Shown here in pieces: positions 32,473 through 43,204 of a stretch of DNA of 64,000 nt (position 1 is the first letter of the stretch; every line of letters starts with the position of its first letter). The stretch comes from Spodoptera frugiperda (Eukaryota; Arthropoda; Insecta; Lepidoptera; Noctuidae): positions 7,768,103 to 7,832,102 of the forward strand of contig NC_064224.1 of assembly GCF_023101765.2 (NCBI RefSeq), read 5' to 3'. Position numbers and translations under genes: made by a program. Below the pieces are notes generated by a model, which saw nothing but the letters and a program-made list of their open reading frames with translations, was not told the DNA's origin and did no database searches.

Positions 32473-32856
32473 TTATGCTCACATTCAGAACACAGGTGAA
32501 AGAACCAATAAAATAGAAGACGAGTGAAATGAAATGACAATAAAAACAACGTCTTATCGCTTACAAGTCTCAAACTGATTTACAAAATCATCCAAAGAAA
32601 TCGAATAATAATTCAACAGTACCCAGTAAATACAGAAATATGGTTACGATTACTGCAAGAAACAAAAACCAACAGCAAATCAATTTGAAACCTATCCCAT
32701 TTTCTTTAGAAACGAAATTCGGTTGTTCAGCCTGACATAATACAAACTTGTCAGTTACCATCGAATCTTTTTATATGGATCAGAATCTTATTTATCAGAT
32801 GTAATATAAACAGTAGAAACTACCAACAGTGAATCGAATTGAAATAATACAAATTC
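32473..32856 (-). other. Probable 3' UTR of the receptor gene
   Basis: It lies directly after the stop codon on the minus strand. No repeat landmark is seen. The UTR assignment rests on position only. Confidence 0.4.
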
Positions 32857-33420
32857 TTAACGTTTATTTCTCTTACATTTTCTTATAGTGAGCCTCCAGA
32901 AAGCTACTCTGAAATCAGGTGAATAAAAAGCGTATATAAAAGGATTTATCGCTGAATTGAACCACCCCAGCCATGTTAGTATGTACATAAGGACTGGATT
33001 CACGTAATTACTTGGAATGAAAGGGGTAAGAAGATAGTACAAGAAGAATGGGAGCCAACAGGCAACAAAACCGCCGACCACAAGGCTCAAAGTCTGCGCA
33101 GTTTTAGTCTCCCTTCTTAAAGAAGAAACACGATTATTCTCTACATGTTCTCTCATGGAATGAGTCCGTCTTGTAGTGTTTTTGTATTTAAAGTTCGCTT
33201 TGAATGTAACATCGTTGTTGTAGAAGCGAGATTCTTTTTCTTTAGATCTGTGTTTCTTTTTTTTCTCTGGTCGGAAACAGCAGGGGCATTTGTGGTCTTG
33301 CGATGAACAGTCGCTGTGTGCTGTTGAGTTTTTTGATGTCTGTTTTGAAGCTGATTGCCGTAACGACATCTTGTCTGATCCGGACTCCGATTCGGTGCGG
33401 ATGCAGGAGAGTTTTCCTTT
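32857..33420 (-). CDS. Biogenic-amine GPCR, last coding exon (loop 3, TM6, TM7, C-tail)
   Basis: The exon starts after a TTGTTTCAG acceptor (33421-33429) in phase 0 and ends at TAA 32857-32859: 187 codons. Residues 1-109 of the exon are the back of a long third cytoplasmic loop, rich in Ser, Lys and Arg, with a Cys cluster (KCPCCF, 44-49). The loop ends RRETKTAQT, the basic TM6 entry. TM6 (about 110-131) has CWLPFF and TM7 (about 139-163) has NPFIY, both diagnostic of class A amine receptors. A short basic tail (RKCKRNKR) follows. The YAF, FRVAFWRL ending agrees with insect tyramine/octopamine receptors as I remember them. The long cytoplasmic loop 3 is the usual G-protein contact. The frame that runs past the acceptor upstream is intron. 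Confidence 0.93.
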   Translation of the reverse strand, partial: KGKLSCIRTESESGSDKMSLRQSASKQTSKNSTAHSDCSSQDHKCPCCFRPEKKKKHRSKEKESRFYNNDVTFKANFKYKNTTRRTHSMREHVENNRVSSLRRETKTAQTLSLVVGGFVACWLPFFLYYLLTPFIPSNYVNPVLMYILTWLGWFNSAINPFIYAFYSPDFRVAFWRLTIRKCKRNKR

Positions 33421-33486
33421 CTGAAACAATTAGGTTTTGTTAGAATTTTGTTAGCTTACTTATATGAATGAAAGTATCCTATTTGG

Positions 33487-33565
33487 AAGTCATTGGGGGA
33501 GGCCTATTTTTAGCAGTGGACGTGGTCTTGAAGCTGATATAATAATGATGATGATGATGATTCTT
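33487..33565 (+). repeat. LINE 3' end (RTE-like), short
   Basis: GGGGAGGCCTATTTTTAGCAGTGGAC encodes the GEAY-x-QWT ending common to RTE-like LINE proteins (with a stop for one Gln), followed by a GATGATGATGAT tail. Confidence 0.55.
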
Positions 33566-33847
33566 AAAATATAAAATCAAGTTTGATGTACTTCGATAAA
33601 TTGATGTATGCATGTAAAATTAAGAGTTCAAATTCTATTTCAGATAAAGCGTCACAACTGGTATTTTGCTGTGTTATCTTTCTAGGAAAATTTGTGTTGA
33701 AAATCTTAAATACCAAGAATCTTAACTACAAAACACAAATATTTGTTTGTATATTCCTGGATATCACAAACTGGTGTTAATGTTCTGTATTTATATGAAA
33801 TACGATTCCTTGTAATAAACACTATTGTTCTCACAAAAACATAAGAC

Positions 33848-34040
33848 ACGTATTTTTTTATTTTGTTACGGAAACAAATATTTTCGAAGATTTTTAATAT
33901 TGCATGACCTCACTTCTTGGTACGTTTTACTCCTAAAATTTGTTTCCTTTTATTTAAGTATTGTTATCTTACATGACGAAATAAAAAATCGTGTCTAATA
34001 TTTTTTTCATTATCTAACTGACGGACTTAGATTTTTAATT
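33848..34040 (+). repeat. Rep-I copy
   Basis: AGACACGTATTTTTTTATTTTG, GGAAACAAATATTTTCGAAG and the inverted AAATCGTGTCTAATATTT, then CTAACTGACGGACTTAG. Confidence 0.65.
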
Positions 34041-34044
34041 TTGT

Positions 34045-34110
34045 CTGTCTAGTGAAAAGAGTCTTTTGGTCAGCAGTGGCCATTTATAGGCTGTTGATGA
34101 AGTATGATGA
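34045..34110 (+). repeat. SINE-B tail
   Basis: AGAGTCTTTTGGTCAGCAGTGG then CCATTTATAGGCTGTTGATG. Confidence 0.65.
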
Positions 34111-34496
34111 TATAATAGTAATGGGCCAAAAGCCAAATCCCGAACATAATTTTAGATTCCGTGTTATTTCCTATCCCTTGTTTGGCATTCGCTTTTGTGA
34201 TCACTAGCCAACGAGGCAGTCAACAGAATAGCAATCAGCACCCATAAATCATAAAACTATCTAACCTAACTAATTTATAAATCGACATGTAGACCGTAAG
34301 TTTGTAGACTGTATTGTTTAGACCAATAGTAGCTATTTAGTTTTGTTTTTTATAAGCTACTAGCTGACTCGGTAAACTTTGTACTGCCTCAAACATTCTT
34401 TCTCACTTATCTGGACTTCCACAAATAATTCATGACCAAAATCAACCAAATCTGTCCAGCCCTTTTCGAGTTTTAGCGAGACTAATGAACAGTATA

Positions 34497-34704
34497 TCTA
34501 TACTAATATTATAAAGCTGAAGAGTTTGTTTGTTTGATTGTTTGTTTGTTTGAACGCGCTAATCTCCGGAACTACTGGTCCGATTTGAATAATTCTTTTT
34601 GTGTTGGATAGTGCATTTATCGAGGAAGGCTATAGGCTATAAAACATCACGCTATGACCAATAAGAGCCGAGCAGAGCGGGTGAAACCGCGCGGAAGTAG
34701 CTAG
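34497..34704 (+). mobile_element. Helitron Hel-2, full length
   Basis: A|TCTATACTAATATTATAAAG at the start, a GCGG-GTGAAA-CCGC hairpin near the end, then GGAAGTAGCTAG|T. Terminal features match Helitrons; 208 bp, non-coding. Confidence 0.75.
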
Positions 34705-34769
34705 TTATTTATATGGATAAAGATTATGATTTTAACAGCACTAAATAATATATAACACAACAAAACACG

Positions 34770-35012
34770 CTTTTTTATATTATAAATGTGAAAGTTCGTT
34801 TGTTTGTAGGTTTGTCCGTCAATCAATCTGAAACTACAACAACTATTTTGATAAAAGTTGGAATACAGACAGAGTAAGAGCGGACTTGGGCAATGGGATA
34901 CATTTTATCCCACGGAACCGCGGTTGAAGCAAAGTCAAAATCCAAATTATTTATTTCAAATAGACCAGGAAGGCACTTTTGAACGTCAAAGCAAGCCGCT
35001 GGCAGAAGCTAG
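34770..35012 (+). repeat. Helitron-like repeat with a LINE-tail insert
   Basis: The host repeat runs TATTATAAATGTGAAAGTTCG to GCCGCTGGCAGAAGCTAG. Between two GCAA motifs (34928 and 34990 region) sits ATTATTTATTTCAAATAGAC to GCACTTTTGAACGTCAAA, a short tail also found at 43.8 and 51.3 kb. Confidence 0.6.
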
Positions 35013-35349
35013 TAAAGAATAATAAAGAAAGAGGAATAAGAAAAAACTTGTACCAAGTTTATCTCATAAGAAAATCTTACTTTACCTAGTTTAAGACCAG
35101 TTTGTCAGGGACTAGTAAACTGTAATGGATCGAGAGCATTTTTATTAAGATTTATACTTTTTTTCCCTTATTTCTGTATTTTATTTTTCATCTTTATATG
35201 CGAGATGAAAAAGCTATTTGTCGGTTTAACGAAGTGGAATAGAAAGGACTTGGTACTGTGTCGTGGTTAGATGAATATAAATATGACATCTTAAATGACT
35301 AATTTTCTTTAGTTTAACGTTCATATTCCAGATAGAGCTTTTCTTTTGG

Positions 35350-35497
35350 AAAATCATCTGATGCCTTCTCCTGCCTTCGGTGAGGCGAGGCGACAGGGAG
35401 TGTCAGACTCTTAGGTACTGACTAAAAACTACCTCCCGCACTCCTGCTTCAAGCCGGAGCCCCGGTAAACCCGCTAGGTAGTCCGCAACTCGATTCT
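35350..35497 (-). repeat. R1 LINE tail
   Basis: AATCATCTGATGCCTTCTCC through GGTAGTCCGCAACTC. Confidence 0.8.
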
Positions 35498-35539
35498 AGA
35501 TAGAACTAAAGTACATATAATCAAGTATAAAAAATTTTT

Positions 35540-35660
35540 CGGTTGGCGCGGTGGCTGGGCAACCAGCTGCCGCGCAGCGTATAGCGTTTTCGATTCCCGC
35601 ACGGAACAACTCTTTGTGTGATCCACAAATTGTTGTTTTGGGTCTGTATTGACATTGAGA
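35540..35660 (+). repeat. SINE-A, head and part of body
   Basis: GGTTGGCGCGGTGGCTGGGC, B-box region TTTTCGATTCCCGCACGG and GATCCACAAATTGTTGTTTTG; the 3' part is missing. Confidence 0.85.
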
Positions 35661-35838
35661 GTAAGCACCTAGATATTTCATTATATTCTATCCTTAACAG
35701 TAAATTAACTTAAAAACTCCAGTTATTACTATTGAAATATCTTAAAGGAATTCTGTTTAATTTACTGCGTGTTTAAGCGAGCTCTTTTGGAATGCTTTTG
35801 CAACGTGAGTTACTTTATTGCTAGAGTTTATTTTAAGA

Positions 35839-36003
35839 CTAGCTTCTGCCAGCGGCTTCGCCTGTATTCCCGTGGGATAAAAGTATCTCTATCACCCAAA
35901 TCAGCTTATACCCTGTCTGTATACCAAATTTTATCAAAATCCGTTCAGTAGTTTCAGCGTGATTTACGGACAAACAAACTTTCCAATTTCCAATATTAGT
36001 GTG
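35839..36003 (-). repeat. Helitron-like repeat
   Basis: On the plus strand CTAGCTTCTGCCAGCGGCTTC leads to TTTCCAATTTCCAATATTAG; the inverse of the 34.8-kb family. Confidence 0.6.
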
Positions 36004-36228
36004 ACAAAAGGAATGTTCCGCTTCTCTTTAATGAATTTTATATTTAAATAAGAAGAATAGCGTTCTAGATATTACTGTGTTTTTGATGTATTTTTTTTTT
36101 TTTTGGTACCTAATGTAGAATGAAAGCCAAGTTTATTCATTCATTTCATTTATCTATTCATTTATGATCTTGCATAGAAATTAAAAATAATTGAGTCATA
36201 TTTTAGCATATTATATGTCATATTCGCA

Positions 36229-36360
36229 GAATTCACGTAGCAGTGCGACAATCGCTGATGCTGCTCTTGAATATGAGCCTCTATCATGGCTTGAAACTAG
36301 TCGAGTTCCTCGTCAAATAATTACGTGAGTCAGCCGAAAAACATAATAATTATTTTAGAA
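36229..36360. repeat. MITE-G, right half
   Basis: TTGAAACTAGTCGAGTTCC, CGTCAAATAATTACGTGAG and CAGCCGAAAAACATAATAAT. Confidence 0.65.
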
Positions 36361-36727
36361 TTCACATAGATAAAAATTCGACGTAAATAACAAAAATAGC
36401 TTTTGAAATAGGTATTACTTAAGTTCTAAAATATAGGTAGTAACACCTAAAAAGTACATAAATCACTGCTGAAAAATACGCCTTTCGTCTGAATAAGCAC
36501 TGAAACGTCTGAAGAATGGCTTTGTGAGGCTTTCCTATCTCCATACTTTGGATTCAGGTGGGTGACCTTGAGACGACCTTGCCATTTCCATTATGTAAAA
36601 GAGTTGCCGAAAAGGGTGGTATTATAATATATCTAGGTATATTATGTAATACATAATAGTGTGTAATGAATAGGCTGTCGCCTGGTTGGGCTTTTGAATT
36701 GTTTGGTTTCTGTGCGTCACTTTTTTT

Positions 36728-36824
36728 TAGGGGGTGAAATCATCCTTCATTCAGACTTTTCACGCTTTGGGGCAGACGAGAGGGAGGGTCAGACTCTTAC
36801 TGACTAAAAACCACCCTAAGAAGT
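36728..36824 (-). repeat. R1 LINE tail, 3' end
   Basis: Homopolymer T (the A-tail) then GAAATCATCCTTCATTCAG through CTGACTAAAAACCACCC. Confidence 0.75.
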
Positions 36825-36828
36825 CAAT

Positions 36829-36850
36829 TCTGACAGTGGCCACTGTCAGA
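36829..36850. repeat. Perfect 22-bp palindrome
   Basis: The core GACAGTGGCCACTGTC is extended by CT/AG and T/A on each side without mismatch. It lies between an R1 tail and a SINE-A; the half-site ACTGTCAGA recurs at about 36889. Confidence 0.7.
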
Positions 36851-36899
36851 GTTGACTGAGAAGACTGATAAGTTAAACCCGACACTGTCAGATTTCTTT

Positions 36900-37092
36900 G
36901 GCTGCACGGTTGGCGCGGTGGCTGGGCAACTGGCTGCCGTGCAACGTGTAGCGGGTTCGATTCCCGCACGGAACAATTGTTTGTGTGATCCACAAATTGT
37001 TGTTTCGGGTCTGGGTGTCATATGCCTGTGAAATTGTATGTTTGTAAACGCAGCCATGATACAGGAGAAAATTCTAATGTGGGACAATGTTT
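36900..37092 (+). repeat. SINE-A, best-preserved copy
   Basis: CTGCACGGTTGGCGCGGTGG with intact GGTTCGATTCCCGCACGG, body, and GAGAAAATTCTAATGTGGG end. The tRNA-like boxes look functional. Confidence 0.9.
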
Positions 37093-37432
37093 TAAATACA
37101 AAAAAGAAAGGTTTGATTAATTAGATAATGCTGGCTAAAATATACTTAGTTATAGCCACAAAACCAATATGGTCTACCTAAACAAAAACACAGACGAATA
37201 AGAAGAAAGTCCAACAAATGGATCGTGAAATTAAATTGGAACAAAAAGTGATTAATGAGCACCCTAATGAACATTGATCTAGCGGCCAAATTTCCTTTAG
37301 CAAAGAAAACAAGAAGTAAAGTTGCTTGAGACTAGCTTTGATGTATGGTTTAGGGTGAGTTTCTTTCTCAAAGCCAATCGAATAGGTACCGCATTAAAAG
37401 AAATACGGTAGTTGATTGTCTATTTTATTTTA

Positions 37433-37582
37433 AGGAGGGAAAATCGTCCAATGACTTCTCCTAGTTTGAATGAGGCGAGAGTGTCAGACTCTTACCGACT
37501 AAAGGCAACCTCGTTCCTACTCCTGATTTTTAAACCGGAGCCCTGGTAATCTGCTAGAAAGTTCGCAGCTACGGATTGTTTA
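37433..37582 (-). repeat. R1 LINE tail
   Basis: AAATCGTCCAATGACTTCTCC through GTTCGCAGCTACGGATTG. Confidence 0.8.
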
Positions 37583-38263
37583 AAACTTGGTAACACGAAA
37601 TGCAGTCAAAATTAGAATCTTTGTTATTGAAAATTAGAATCTTTGAAGTGCAAAGATCGACCACGGGTAAAGAATTTTCTATCTTATTTATCGTTCAATT
37701 AAATTGCTTTTCCCAGCAGTTCAAAGAAAAAAGTGTAACTTATATCACTCCCCAACCACATGATGAAAAGAAAAAAAAACTTATAACACATTCAACACTC
37801 CAACTCAAAACACAAAAGAAATAGCAATGAGAACGTAGAATTTTACACAAAGTCTCATTGATATTACACTGGGTAAACAATAAAAATCTAAGATAGAAGA
37901 CTAGCAAATACATGTAAAGATTTCAAAAGCAACAATATATTAACATACAAAGAAATCAAGCCACACATCAATACTGTACCTACCACAGTTCATTAAAGCA
38001 CATTCACAAAGAATACGAACATTCTAGACTTTCTTTTTGTACCTAGGTACCTACATCCACTCAGCAGCCTGGAGTTCTGAGCTAATTAGCATGAAGCAGA
38101 CTGCAGTTAGCACAATGCTTGGCACAAGTACTAGCATATTCTTGTCGTGCTAACTGTATGGTGTGAATGCATAAAACTGTGTGAACGTGATGAAAGTCTA
38201 CTTATGTATGAACGTGATAATACATGTCAGGTTTTAAATAGAGATTTACATTTACTTTTTTGT

Positions 38264-38394
38264 GGTATTAGCCGGTAAACGAGCAGACGGTGATCCATCT
38301 GCTCGTTTACCGGACACCCGACACACCAGTTGCCGGCCTTTTGGGGGTTAGGAATTTAAGGGTTGGTGGAGAATCGGCGATTGGGAAGGTCGAA
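38264..38394 (+). repeat. Rep-D left part with an internal hairpin
   Basis: The left end is followed at once by its own reverse complement: CCGGTAAACGAGCAGACGG (38272-38290) and CCATCTGCTCGTTTACCGG (38295-38313) pair with one mismatch across a 4-bp loop. Confidence 0.85.
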
Positions 38395-38837
38395 TTGTCA
38401 GCCCAGATGATTAAAAATAAATTAAATCATATGTGTTTGCTCTATATGGTACAAAAACTGTGTTATGTAGAAAAGGCCCTTAGTCCATTGAACTAAGTGA
38501 AATATTATTGACTTTTACATAGGTAAGAAAGCATTTATTCATAATGAATGTTATACACAGCTAACTTCCTTGGATTAATATTTTATTACAAAAATACTCC
38601 TACAACAACAGTCTACCTAATTCACGTAAACAACTCATTTCCTACGCATTATACAATAAGCGTTTGCTTATTTTTCTTTCATAAACGGTTGAACGTTTAT
38701 TTTCATATACTTATTATGTACATACTTAACAACGATATACATAATAAATAAATGTATCACTCATCTCTTTTAGGGATACTTGGTATGAGAGAGTTTTCCA
38801 TTGCATGATATTTTTATTTGAGTATAATTTTATTACA

Positions 38838-38925
38838 GGTGGCGGCTTTTCGTTCTTCGTGGAGGACTAAGGGAGAGGCTTTTGTTCAGCAGTGGACGTC
38901 TGTAGGCTGATGATGATGATTATGA
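38838..38925 (+). pseudogene. RTE-like LINE, C-terminal scrap
   Basis: In one frame SWRTKGEAFVQQWTSVG and a stop, then GATGATGATGAT. GEAxVQQWT before a GAT-rich 3' tail is the ending of RTE-like LINE proteins common in moths. Confidence 0.65.
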
Positions 38926-39089
38926 CAAATATGGGGTAGCTTGGTAAAATAATAATTGATACATTCAATTTCATCATCAAACACTGCTGGGCTGTGAACC
39001 TCCTCTACATAAGAGGAATTTTGCCATAACCTTGAATAAAGGCATTCAGGTTTAAGGTATAAGTTGGAAGCGGGTGACATGAACAGCAC

Positions 39090-39340
39090 GCAGCAGCATT
39101 ACGGCACGTAATACCACTGTACAATGTACACCCACTTTTCATCATTTGTGTTATAAGTCCCACGTAATAGGAGGTGAGTCTATTGCCATATACTGGGCAC
39201 AATTCCAAACTCCGTGCTACTACTGAGAAATTTTCGAGAAACTGAAAAAAACCCAGTAATACTTTGCCCGACCTGGGAATCGAACTTGAGACCCCTTGTC
39301 CGGTAGTCGCACTTACGAGCACTTTACTAACGAGACAGTC
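39090..39340 (-). repeat. SINE-C, near full length
   Basis: Plus strand: ATTACGGCACGTAATACCAC through CCCACGTAATAGGAGGTGAG, ACTCCGTGCTACTACTGAG, then the head GACCTGGGAATCGAACTTG and CCGGTAGTCGCAC. Head on the minus strand has tRNA-like boxes. Confidence 0.75.
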
Positions 39341-39854
39341 AAATTATAAGCAATTATATAAGACCTTATATAATTTCTAACCAACTCATCGTTGTTTGAC
39401 GTATGTCCGAATACTCAAACGTAACTCAATTTGAAGACGCTCTCAAACCTAGTTCTGTCCCTATCAATTCTTCATAAAATGACAAAGATAGCACGATATT
39501 TAAGTACAACTTAAAATTGAGTAGTATTTCAGTATTCGGTAGACAGACAAATGAGATATCGTTAGAAGAGTCTCCATCATATGCATGTCTATAGACTCTG
39601 TTACGTCAATATGGGGTACACTCGAGACCACTTGAAAGTCTCACAGTCGAAGGCTCTTACTTCAAGATCAAGAAAGAGACTTTTGAAAGTCAAGGATATA
39701 GTTCAAAGGTACGTCTGTCAGTCCTTTGGAGTATCTGACAGCTATTCGTATCTAGTTGAAGATTTCAAGTTGTAAAAAGGAGAGGAACGATTTATTTTTA
39801 CCGACTTCAAATAAAGGAGGAGGTGTTATGTTTGGATGTTTGTTTTTTTTATTA

Positions 39855-40045
39855 TTACATACGTCTGGCAAAGTATTGCTGGGCAAGGAGTCTGGCATTG
39901 TCCAGTATATGGCAATAGGTTCACCCCCTATTACATGGGACCTTAACACAAATGGTGAAAAGTGGATGTACATTGTATAGTGGCATTAAGTGCCGTAATG
40001 TGCACCTCTGCCTACCTCTTCGGGAATAAAAGGCGTGACGATACT
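39855..40045 (+). repeat. SINE-C, head missing
   Basis: TCTGGCAAAGTATTGCTGGGC, CAGTATATGGCAATAGG and CTTCGGGAATAAAAGGCGTG. The two small open frames over it are incidental. Confidence 0.75.
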
Positions 40046-40114
40046 TTTTGTTCTCCGATTACTCCGCCATTTGTGAACCGATTTTCAAAATTCTTTTTTT
40101 AGTTTTTTTAACTT

Positions 40115-40195
40115 CACTGTTCGTCAGTGGTGTCTAAATAATCTTAGAAAGTACATTTAACTCGGAAAAAGTCACATTGGTACTTGCCGTTTGTT
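40115..40195 (-). repeat. SINE-B middle fragment
   Basis: GTCAGTGGTGTCTAAATAATC through CACATTGGTACTTGCCG. Confidence 0.7.
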
Positions 40196-40470
40196 GAAAA
40201 AACCAGCTTGAATCAATAGATAACATTCCATACAACGACTAGACAATACAGCATTTCTAAAAGTCAAAACTAAAAACCAATTTTCGTCGAGTTTTCTTTT
40301 CGAAAACTTGCAATTTAATAAGTCTGCTAGCAACGTCGTGTTTCTTTGTTGACACAAAGCGCAATGTTAGTCTCGGTCTCAATAGAAAGTCTCGACTATT
40401 TGTGGCTTATTGAAAACGTGGTGCCACCCCTGAGGGGCCAAAAGCGACGTGTATGTTACAACACGATGGT

Positions 40471-40790
40471 TAAAAGGAAATAGGGTATAAGCGACCAAAA
40501 ATTTTATGTTCAGAAAAGCCGTTTAAACTCAAACTCAAATCATTTATTGCATTCATGTGTACATTTAGTTGATACATAATTAGGAGCATTTGTCTCAACA
40601 TGAAACCAGCTCGTCAGTCGTCGAAAGAATACTAGGAAAATATTACTGGGAATAATAGGGTATAAACGCCAAAAATGTCATCGTAGAGCCATGAGAGTAA
40701 GCACATTCGAAAGAGCGGAAAATTTTACGTAGGATAGCATAATAAACTCATTTTTGACCAAAATGTCGCTTATACCCTATTTCCTTTTAA
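40471..40790. mobile_element. TTAA-flanked TIR element, 320 bp
   Basis: The ends are TTAAAAGGAAATAGGGTATA and its exact reverse complement TATACCCTATTTCCTTTTAA; the inversion continues as AGCGAC/GTCGCT. TTAA at both ends suggests piggyBac-type mobilisation. The interior repeats TAGGGTATAAACG at about 40656. Confidence 0.75.
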
Positions 40791-41099
40791 CCGTCGATAT
40801 GTATTGTACACACAGCAACACATGAAGCTAAACAAAACCAGTTTATCATGGTCTCATTTTGTGTGAACTCTCCACACATTTAACGCTCAGTTTATACTGG
40901 TTATTATAGCATGATGTGTTGTTGTGGATGCCTGTAGCCATAATACATTGATTTTATGAGTTATCTAGTATAAGATATAATTATCTAGTATAAGTTTACA
41001 GTTTAACTTGAACCTGTGGTGAGAGGAAAATATAGTACATTAGCTAAGCGCGCGCGGCTTTACTCGCTGCTTGGCTCTTTTTGGTCGTAGCATTTTTTT

Positions 41100-41250
41100 T
41101 CGTAACGTTTAAGACGCCCGCTTCTCATGTATAAGTGCGGGTTCGAAACCTACAGACGACAGGCCTACCACCTTTTTCCAAGTTATAGAAAAGATAGACA
41201 AACGGTGAAAAAAAAAACGTGAGGAAACCTAGGCTTAAAGGCTGAAAAGT
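41100..41250 (+). repeat. SINE-B, head and middle
   Basis: GTTTAAGACGCCCGCTTCTC, GGGTTCGAAACCTACAGACG, CAAACGGTG and GTGAGGAAACCTAGGCTTA. Confidence 0.75.
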
Positions 41251-41927
41251 TTAAAATCGTAAAACTTTACTTTGCGTAAAGTTATCGAATCGGGAAACCC
41301 TAGACAAAGCGATTCCAAAAAAAAAAAACCATTTGTCAGAGGGACTAGGTTTGTAATCGCAAAATATGCTTTTAGATATCATCTTTAATTCAACAATGCG
41401 ACATAAAAAAAAAACAAATGATCACGTATACCTATACAACAAACTATTGCATCTTACAGGAATAGAACCCACAACTAGAAACAAATAGCTTCAGTGCGTC
41501 GGCCAATCTCGTCGACAAAACGTTAGAAATTGCCAATTTAAAATCAGTTTGGCGACGCGACGGTGACGCAGCGAGATCACGACCAGCTATTGAAACTGTT
41601 TCTGTTTTACGGAGCAGGTGTGTGAACACTCACCATTTTAAAGGTTTATTGGATTCCTAAGTAATACATGTCTATGTCTATGTATTTCGTTCTTATAGAC
41701 CAGAGAAATAAGTTGAGATGGCAATAATTTTGGAATTTCATAGAAAAATATAGAAAAGCTAAATCATTTCTCTACGAGGAGACGTGACGTGAGATAGCAA
41801 TCATTTTGAAATTTCTTAGAAAAAATATACTGGAAAGGTAAACCATACGCAATTCGGAACTAAAACATTTAGAAGTGGAAAACCATAGCACCGACTAACT
41901 TTTCAATGATTTAATGTAAACCGTAAC

Positions 41928-42050
41928 TAGAATAATTTAATGGTTACTTAACCTAGTCCTTAGCAATTGTTTTCGGAAAAAATCCAAAGGAACCTTCTAA
42001 GGAAATAGTTTAAGTAATTATTAGTAGACTCTGAGTGCGGCAGTTTAATA
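41928..42050. repeat. MITE-E, uninterrupted copy
   Basis: TTTAATGGTTACTTAACCTAG to TAGACTCTGAGTGCGGCAG with one TTAA in GTTTAAGTAATTATT. Confidence 0.65.
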
Positions 42051-42250
42051 GCGAAGTTAAAGACGCTAAACTAGCAGAAATGAAGACAGATAAAAATGAG
42101 ACCTATTGAGAAAAATAGACATTCGACGTTAACGATACGCAAGAAATATACTCTACTACGAATACTACTGATATGAAACAGGACTAATTATACCCACTTT
42201 TTACCATTATTTACGCAAAAACTCACAAAAACATAAACCAACCTTATTAC

Positions 42251-42426
42251 ACTTGGTGCTACTGGCTAGCTGCTGGTGTCTCCTGGCCACGACGCACGAT
42301 ATCCTAGCGTACACATACACCATCACTGCCATGGGTAGGAAGAACGAGCCCATGGCTGAGAACACCACGTAGCCAGGATTCTGATTGTATCTGCAGTTTC
42401 CATTCTGATTGTGGTCTGGTTCGTAC
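42251..42426 (-). CDS. Biogenic-amine GPCR, third coding exon (loop 2, TM5)
   Basis: A TCCCCAG acceptor precedes GTACGAACC; the first base completes a Trp codon begun in the previous exon. The frame reads YEPDHNQNGNC, then YNQNPGYVVFSAMGSF and so on. By cumulative count Cys222 should bridge to Cys144 of TM3. TM5 (about 228-251) has Ser234 and Ser238 at the positions (5.42, 5.46) that contact amine ligands, and Pro242 (5.50). The exon ends in loop 3 near QQLASSTK. Two donors are possible, GTGTAA (exon ends at 42253) or GTAATA (42251); I give the longer. Neither leaves the phase needed by exon 4. Confidence 0.9.
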
Positions 42427-42932
42427 CTGGGGACAGAAAAAATGATTTACTTTTATACAACGTATAACAAAATACCCATATACATCAAGAAGCGCTGATG
42501 AATACAGGTTGAATAGAGTCTCTACACGAAGTTTCAGCTTAAAATACGTTTAAAAAATTTATAAATACGTACCAAATACTTGGTATCGCATAGTTCTTGA
42601 TTTTAAATCATACAAACATGTCACAACACTACAGGGATCACTCGCTAATATTACGAAACATTTCTTCTGTCAATCTGATCGCCTAGTACCTGTCTACCTA
42701 ATTTTGAATCACGCGACGGCGCGATTTGAAAAATTAATAACTTGGTACCATGAAAACATGAGTTTAAAAAACCCTTACCGTATCGTTTGTTATGTTATCT
42801 AGAAGCCGTGCAATTGATATGTATACCCCCTTTTTGTTACACGTTGTATATTTGATGGGTTGACGTTTGCCCACTATCTCGCCTGATGGTAAGTGATGAT
42901 GCGGCCTACGATGGAGCACGTTGAAATTGTGG

Positions 42933-43050
42933 TTAAAAGATGACAACAAAGAGGTAGCGAGACAAAATTGGATGCTAACAGCCCAAAATAGGACGAAATG
43001 GAAAGAAATGAAGGAGGCCTACACCAAATTGGTTAAAAATGTGTAAGATG
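42933..43050 (+). pseudogene. RTE-like LINE, C-terminal scrap
   Basis: In one open frame: WLKDDNKEVARQNW, then AQNRTKWKEMKEAY and a stop, followed by GATGATGATGATGACG. The spacing of NW, AxxRxxWKxxxEAY matches the C-terminus of RTE-like LINE reverse transcriptases. Confidence 0.65.
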
Positions 43051-43204
43051 ATGATGATGACGAATTAACATGTTACATCTCTAAAAAGCCTTGGCAGTTT
43101 AGTACTATGTTGAAGAAGAGGCAAGCCTATTTAATATGAGTACATGTGATACAAATTCTAAACTTCATAGCATTACAAAACCTTACAAGGCAAGCATTTT
43201 TGGC

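Larger units (their letters stand above)
33421..42250 (-). other. Third intron of the receptor gene (exon 3 to exon 4)
   Basis: About 8.8 kb. Exon 3 ends in phase 1 or 2 while exon 4 opens in phase 0, so an additional small loop-3 exon should lie here; I could not find it. Besides the repeats listed separately, the stretches 36004-36228, 36361-36727, 37093-37432, 37583-38263, 38926-39089, 40791-41099 and 41251-41927 hold nothing I can name. At 41444-41640 a minus-strand GTTGTGGGTTCTATTCC box may be another tRNA-like SINE head. Confidence 0.6.

Noticed and set aside
36900..36990. Possible tRNA gene
   Set aside because: The promoter boxes belong to the head of SINE-A, which occurs with the same body about eleven times; no cloverleaf with an anticodon stem could be built.
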